NCBI RefSeq assembly: GCF_001721645.1
Contig: NZ_CP017141.1
Coordinates: 62,001-126,000, forward strand
DNA from: Pedobacter steynii
GTDB lineage: Bacteria > Bacteroidota > Bacteroidia > Sphingobacteriales > Sphingobacteriaceae
DNA: 64,000 nt
Reading direction: 5' to 3'
Part shown: positions 62,627 to 64,000 of the stretch, one piece after another
Layout: the number at the start of each line of letters is the position of its first letter
Position numbering within the stretch: the first letter of the stretch is position 1
Translations under genes and position numbers: made by a program
The notes under the pieces: generated by a model
What the model was told of the DNA's origin: nothing
Databases searched by the model: none
The model's input: only the letters and a program-made list of their open reading frames with translations

Positions 62627-63379
62627 ATGCCTGAAGAACAGAAAAACAAGAATATTTTATCCATCGATATTGGTGGAACAAGCATCAAAGCATGTATTTT
62701 AGACCCTAAGGGTGAACTGCTTTCCGAATTTAAAAAACTTCCCACTCCCAAAGACTCCAACCCGGAGCAGGTGATCAAATCGATCAGGGAACTGGTGGCG
62801 ACACTGGATCTTCCTTTCGAAAAAATTTCTATTGGTTTTCCTGGTTATGTAAAATGTGGCGTGGTACAAACCGCACCAAACCTGGCTAAAAACAAATGGA
62901 CCAATGTGGATCTTGCACAACAAATCAGTGATGCATTTGGAAAACCTGTCCGCCTGATTAACGATGCAGATCAACAGGCACTGGGTATTGTATCCGGTAA
63001 AGGTTTTGAAATTGTATTTACCGTAGGCACCGGTTTCGGCACAGCCCTGGTATTTGACGGAGACCTGCTTCCACATCTGGAACTGGCACATCTTCCAATT
63101 ACCAAGACCAAGGATTACGATGATTATCTCGGCAATAAGGCTTTTGAGAAACACGGAAAGAAAGAATGGAATGAGCGTCTGAAACGCGTGATTGAAATCT
63201 ACAAAACAGTATTTAACTACGACACCCTATATATCGGTGGTGGCAACTCCAAGGAGATTAATTTTCCATTAGACCATAACATCAAACTTGTATCCAACAA
63301 AGATGGAATCAAGGGTGGTGCAAAATTATGGGATATGGAAGAGAAGTTTCACGTATTCACCACACACCCTAAAAAATAA
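62627..63379 (+). CDS. ROK-family kinase, polyphosphate glucokinase-like
   Basis: 250 residues. ATP/phosphate motif SIDIGGTSIKACILD (about 12-26), sugar motif ISIGFPGYVKCGVVQTAPNLA, catalytic Asp in LINDADQQALG, and VFTVGTGFGTALVFDG. The CPGKRK zinc motif of many ROK proteins is absent, which fits the polyphosphate/ATP glucokinase (PPGK) branch. It gives glucose 6-phosphate, and the gnd gene right behind carries on through the pentose phosphate pathway. Confidence 0.85.
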   Translation: MPEEQKNKNILSIDIGGTSIKACILDPKGELLSEFKKLPTPKDSNPEQVIKSIRELVATLDLPFEKISIGFPGYVKCGVVQTAPNLAKNKWTNVDLAQQISDAFGKPVRLINDADQQALGIVSGKGFEIVFTVGTGFGTALVFDGDLLPHLELAHLPITKTKDYDDYLGNKAFEKHGKKEWNERLKRVIEIYKTVFNYDTLYIGGGNSKEINFPLDHNIKLVSNKDGIKGGAKLWDMEEKFHVFTTHPKK

Positions 63380-63389
63380 ATAGCAGATA

Positions 63390-64000
63390 ATGAACAAGTA
63401 CACTTTAGGAATGATTGGCCTGGGCACAATGGGCCGCAATTTATTGCTTAACATGGCCGACAATGGCTTCTCAGTAACAGGTTATGATAAGAGTCAGGAC
63501 ATGTTAAAGAAGCTGGAGGAGGATGGTAAAGCACATCAATTGAAAGGTTTTGCGGTCCTTGAAGATTTCGTTCAAAGCCTGGAATTACCAAGAAGAATTG
63601 TTCTTCTGGTACCGGCAGGTCCCATTGTAGATAGTGTGATCCAGGAGCTTCTTCCTTTACTGGATAAAGGTGATCTGATCATTGACAGTGGAAACTCGCA
63701 CTTTACGGATACCACCAGAAGGTCATTAGAACTGGCTGAACAGGGAATTCATTTCTTTGGAATGGGAATATCAGGTGGTGAAGAAGGTGCACGTTTTGGA
63801 CCAAGCATGATGCCTGGCGGGGATAAAGCAGCTTACAATGCCGTAAAACCAATCCTTGAGGCGGTATCAGCAAAAGTAAATGGTGATCCATGTGTGGCAT
63901 ATATCGGTCCGGGAGCCTCCGGACACTTTGTGAAAATGGTACACAATGGTATTGAATACAGCATGATGCAAATCCTGGCTGAAACATATGACCTGTTAAA
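63390..64000 (+). CDS. gnd: 6-phosphogluconate dehydrogenase, N-terminal part (cut by window end)
   Basis: 203 codons to the window edge. NAD(P) motif MIGLGTMGRNLLLNMADNG (residues 8-26), ISGGEEGARFGPSMMPGG with the 6-phosphogluconate site, and catalytic K in GHFVKMVHNGIEYS. It oxidises 6-phosphogluconate to ribulose 5-phosphate. It starts 10 bases after the ROK kinase and should share a transcript. Length beyond the window is unknown. Confidence 0.93.
   Translation, partial: MNKYTLGMIGLGTMGRNLLLNMADNGFSVTGYDKSQDMLKKLEEDGKAHQLKGFAVLEDFVQSLELPRRIVLLVPAGPIVDSVIQELLPLLDKGDLIIDSGNSHFTDTTRRSLELAEQGIHFFGMGISGGEEGARFGPSMMPGGDKAAYNAVKPILEAVSAKVNGDPCVAYIGPGASGHFVKMVHNGIEYSMMQILAETYDLL

Overview
The window reads as chromosome of a Bacteroidota bacterium of the Sphingobacteriaceae type, most likely Pedobacter or a close relative. 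The signs are three SusC/SusD pairs, TssD-type (Bacteroidota) Hcp proteins, a LytS/LytTR pair, HYC_CC_PP copper-region proteins, promoters with the TAnnTTTG -7 box, and no obvious Shine-Dalgarno sequences. The genus is inferred from protein style; no rRNA or tRNA is visible. I saw no transposase, integrase or CRISPR array.

Layout. (1) 1-278: tail of a sugar-nucleotide epimerase-type gene and its terminator. (2) 289-12450, all on the minus strand: a copper/heavy-metal block. From upstream it has a CopA P-type ATPase with a CopZ-like chaperone, two HYC_CC_PP-type small proteins around an AraC-type regulator fused to a metal-binding-like N-terminus, then a periplasmic HMA protein, a CusA-type RND pump split into two genes with an ATGA overlap, a TolC-like channel, two adaptor proteins and a DUF3347 lipoprotein. 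(3) 12451-12899: an intergenic region with a nested inverted repeat of about 120 bp. (4) 13283-32703, plus strand: an alginate utilisation locus. It has a GntR regulator with tandem UxuR/ExuR-like operators, a PL17 oligoalginate lyase, KdgF cupin, esterase, MFS hexuronate-type transporter, SDR reductase, two SusC/SusD pairs, a surface lipoprotein and a PL6 alginate lyase. Polymer is cut by PL6, taken up by SusCD, cut to monomer by PL17, linearised by KdgF and reduced by the SDR. The kinase and aldolase that would follow are not in this window.

(5) 32773-40454: regulators and stress genes: an orphan FecR, a porin-like barrel, LytS/LytTR, DUF6268 barrel, PAS/HisKA protein without an ATPase domain, GNAT, and a divergent HxlR/quinone-oxidoreductase pair with a clear operator. 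(6) 40535-46844: the most unusual part. Two promoters each carry three GACAATTGTC palindromes spaced exactly 22 bp and ending at the same distance from a -7 box. They lie before a MauE/DoxX-like membrane protein and two paralogous small cysteine-containing proteins. A Crp/Fnr protein, a TetR, an XRE regulator, a rhomboid protease and an ABC exporter lacking a C39 peptidase follow.

(7) 46854-58929, minus strand: a fucosylated-glycan locus with GH95, SusD, SusC, GH20 and GH29, interrupted by two tandem TssD (Hcp) genes. (8) 59091-64000: a fatty acid hydroxylase-type protein, then an mhq-like quinone-detoxification operon (VOC dioxygenase, esterase, pirin, degenerate receiver-like protein), a ROK/polyphosphate glucokinase-type gene and the start of gnd.
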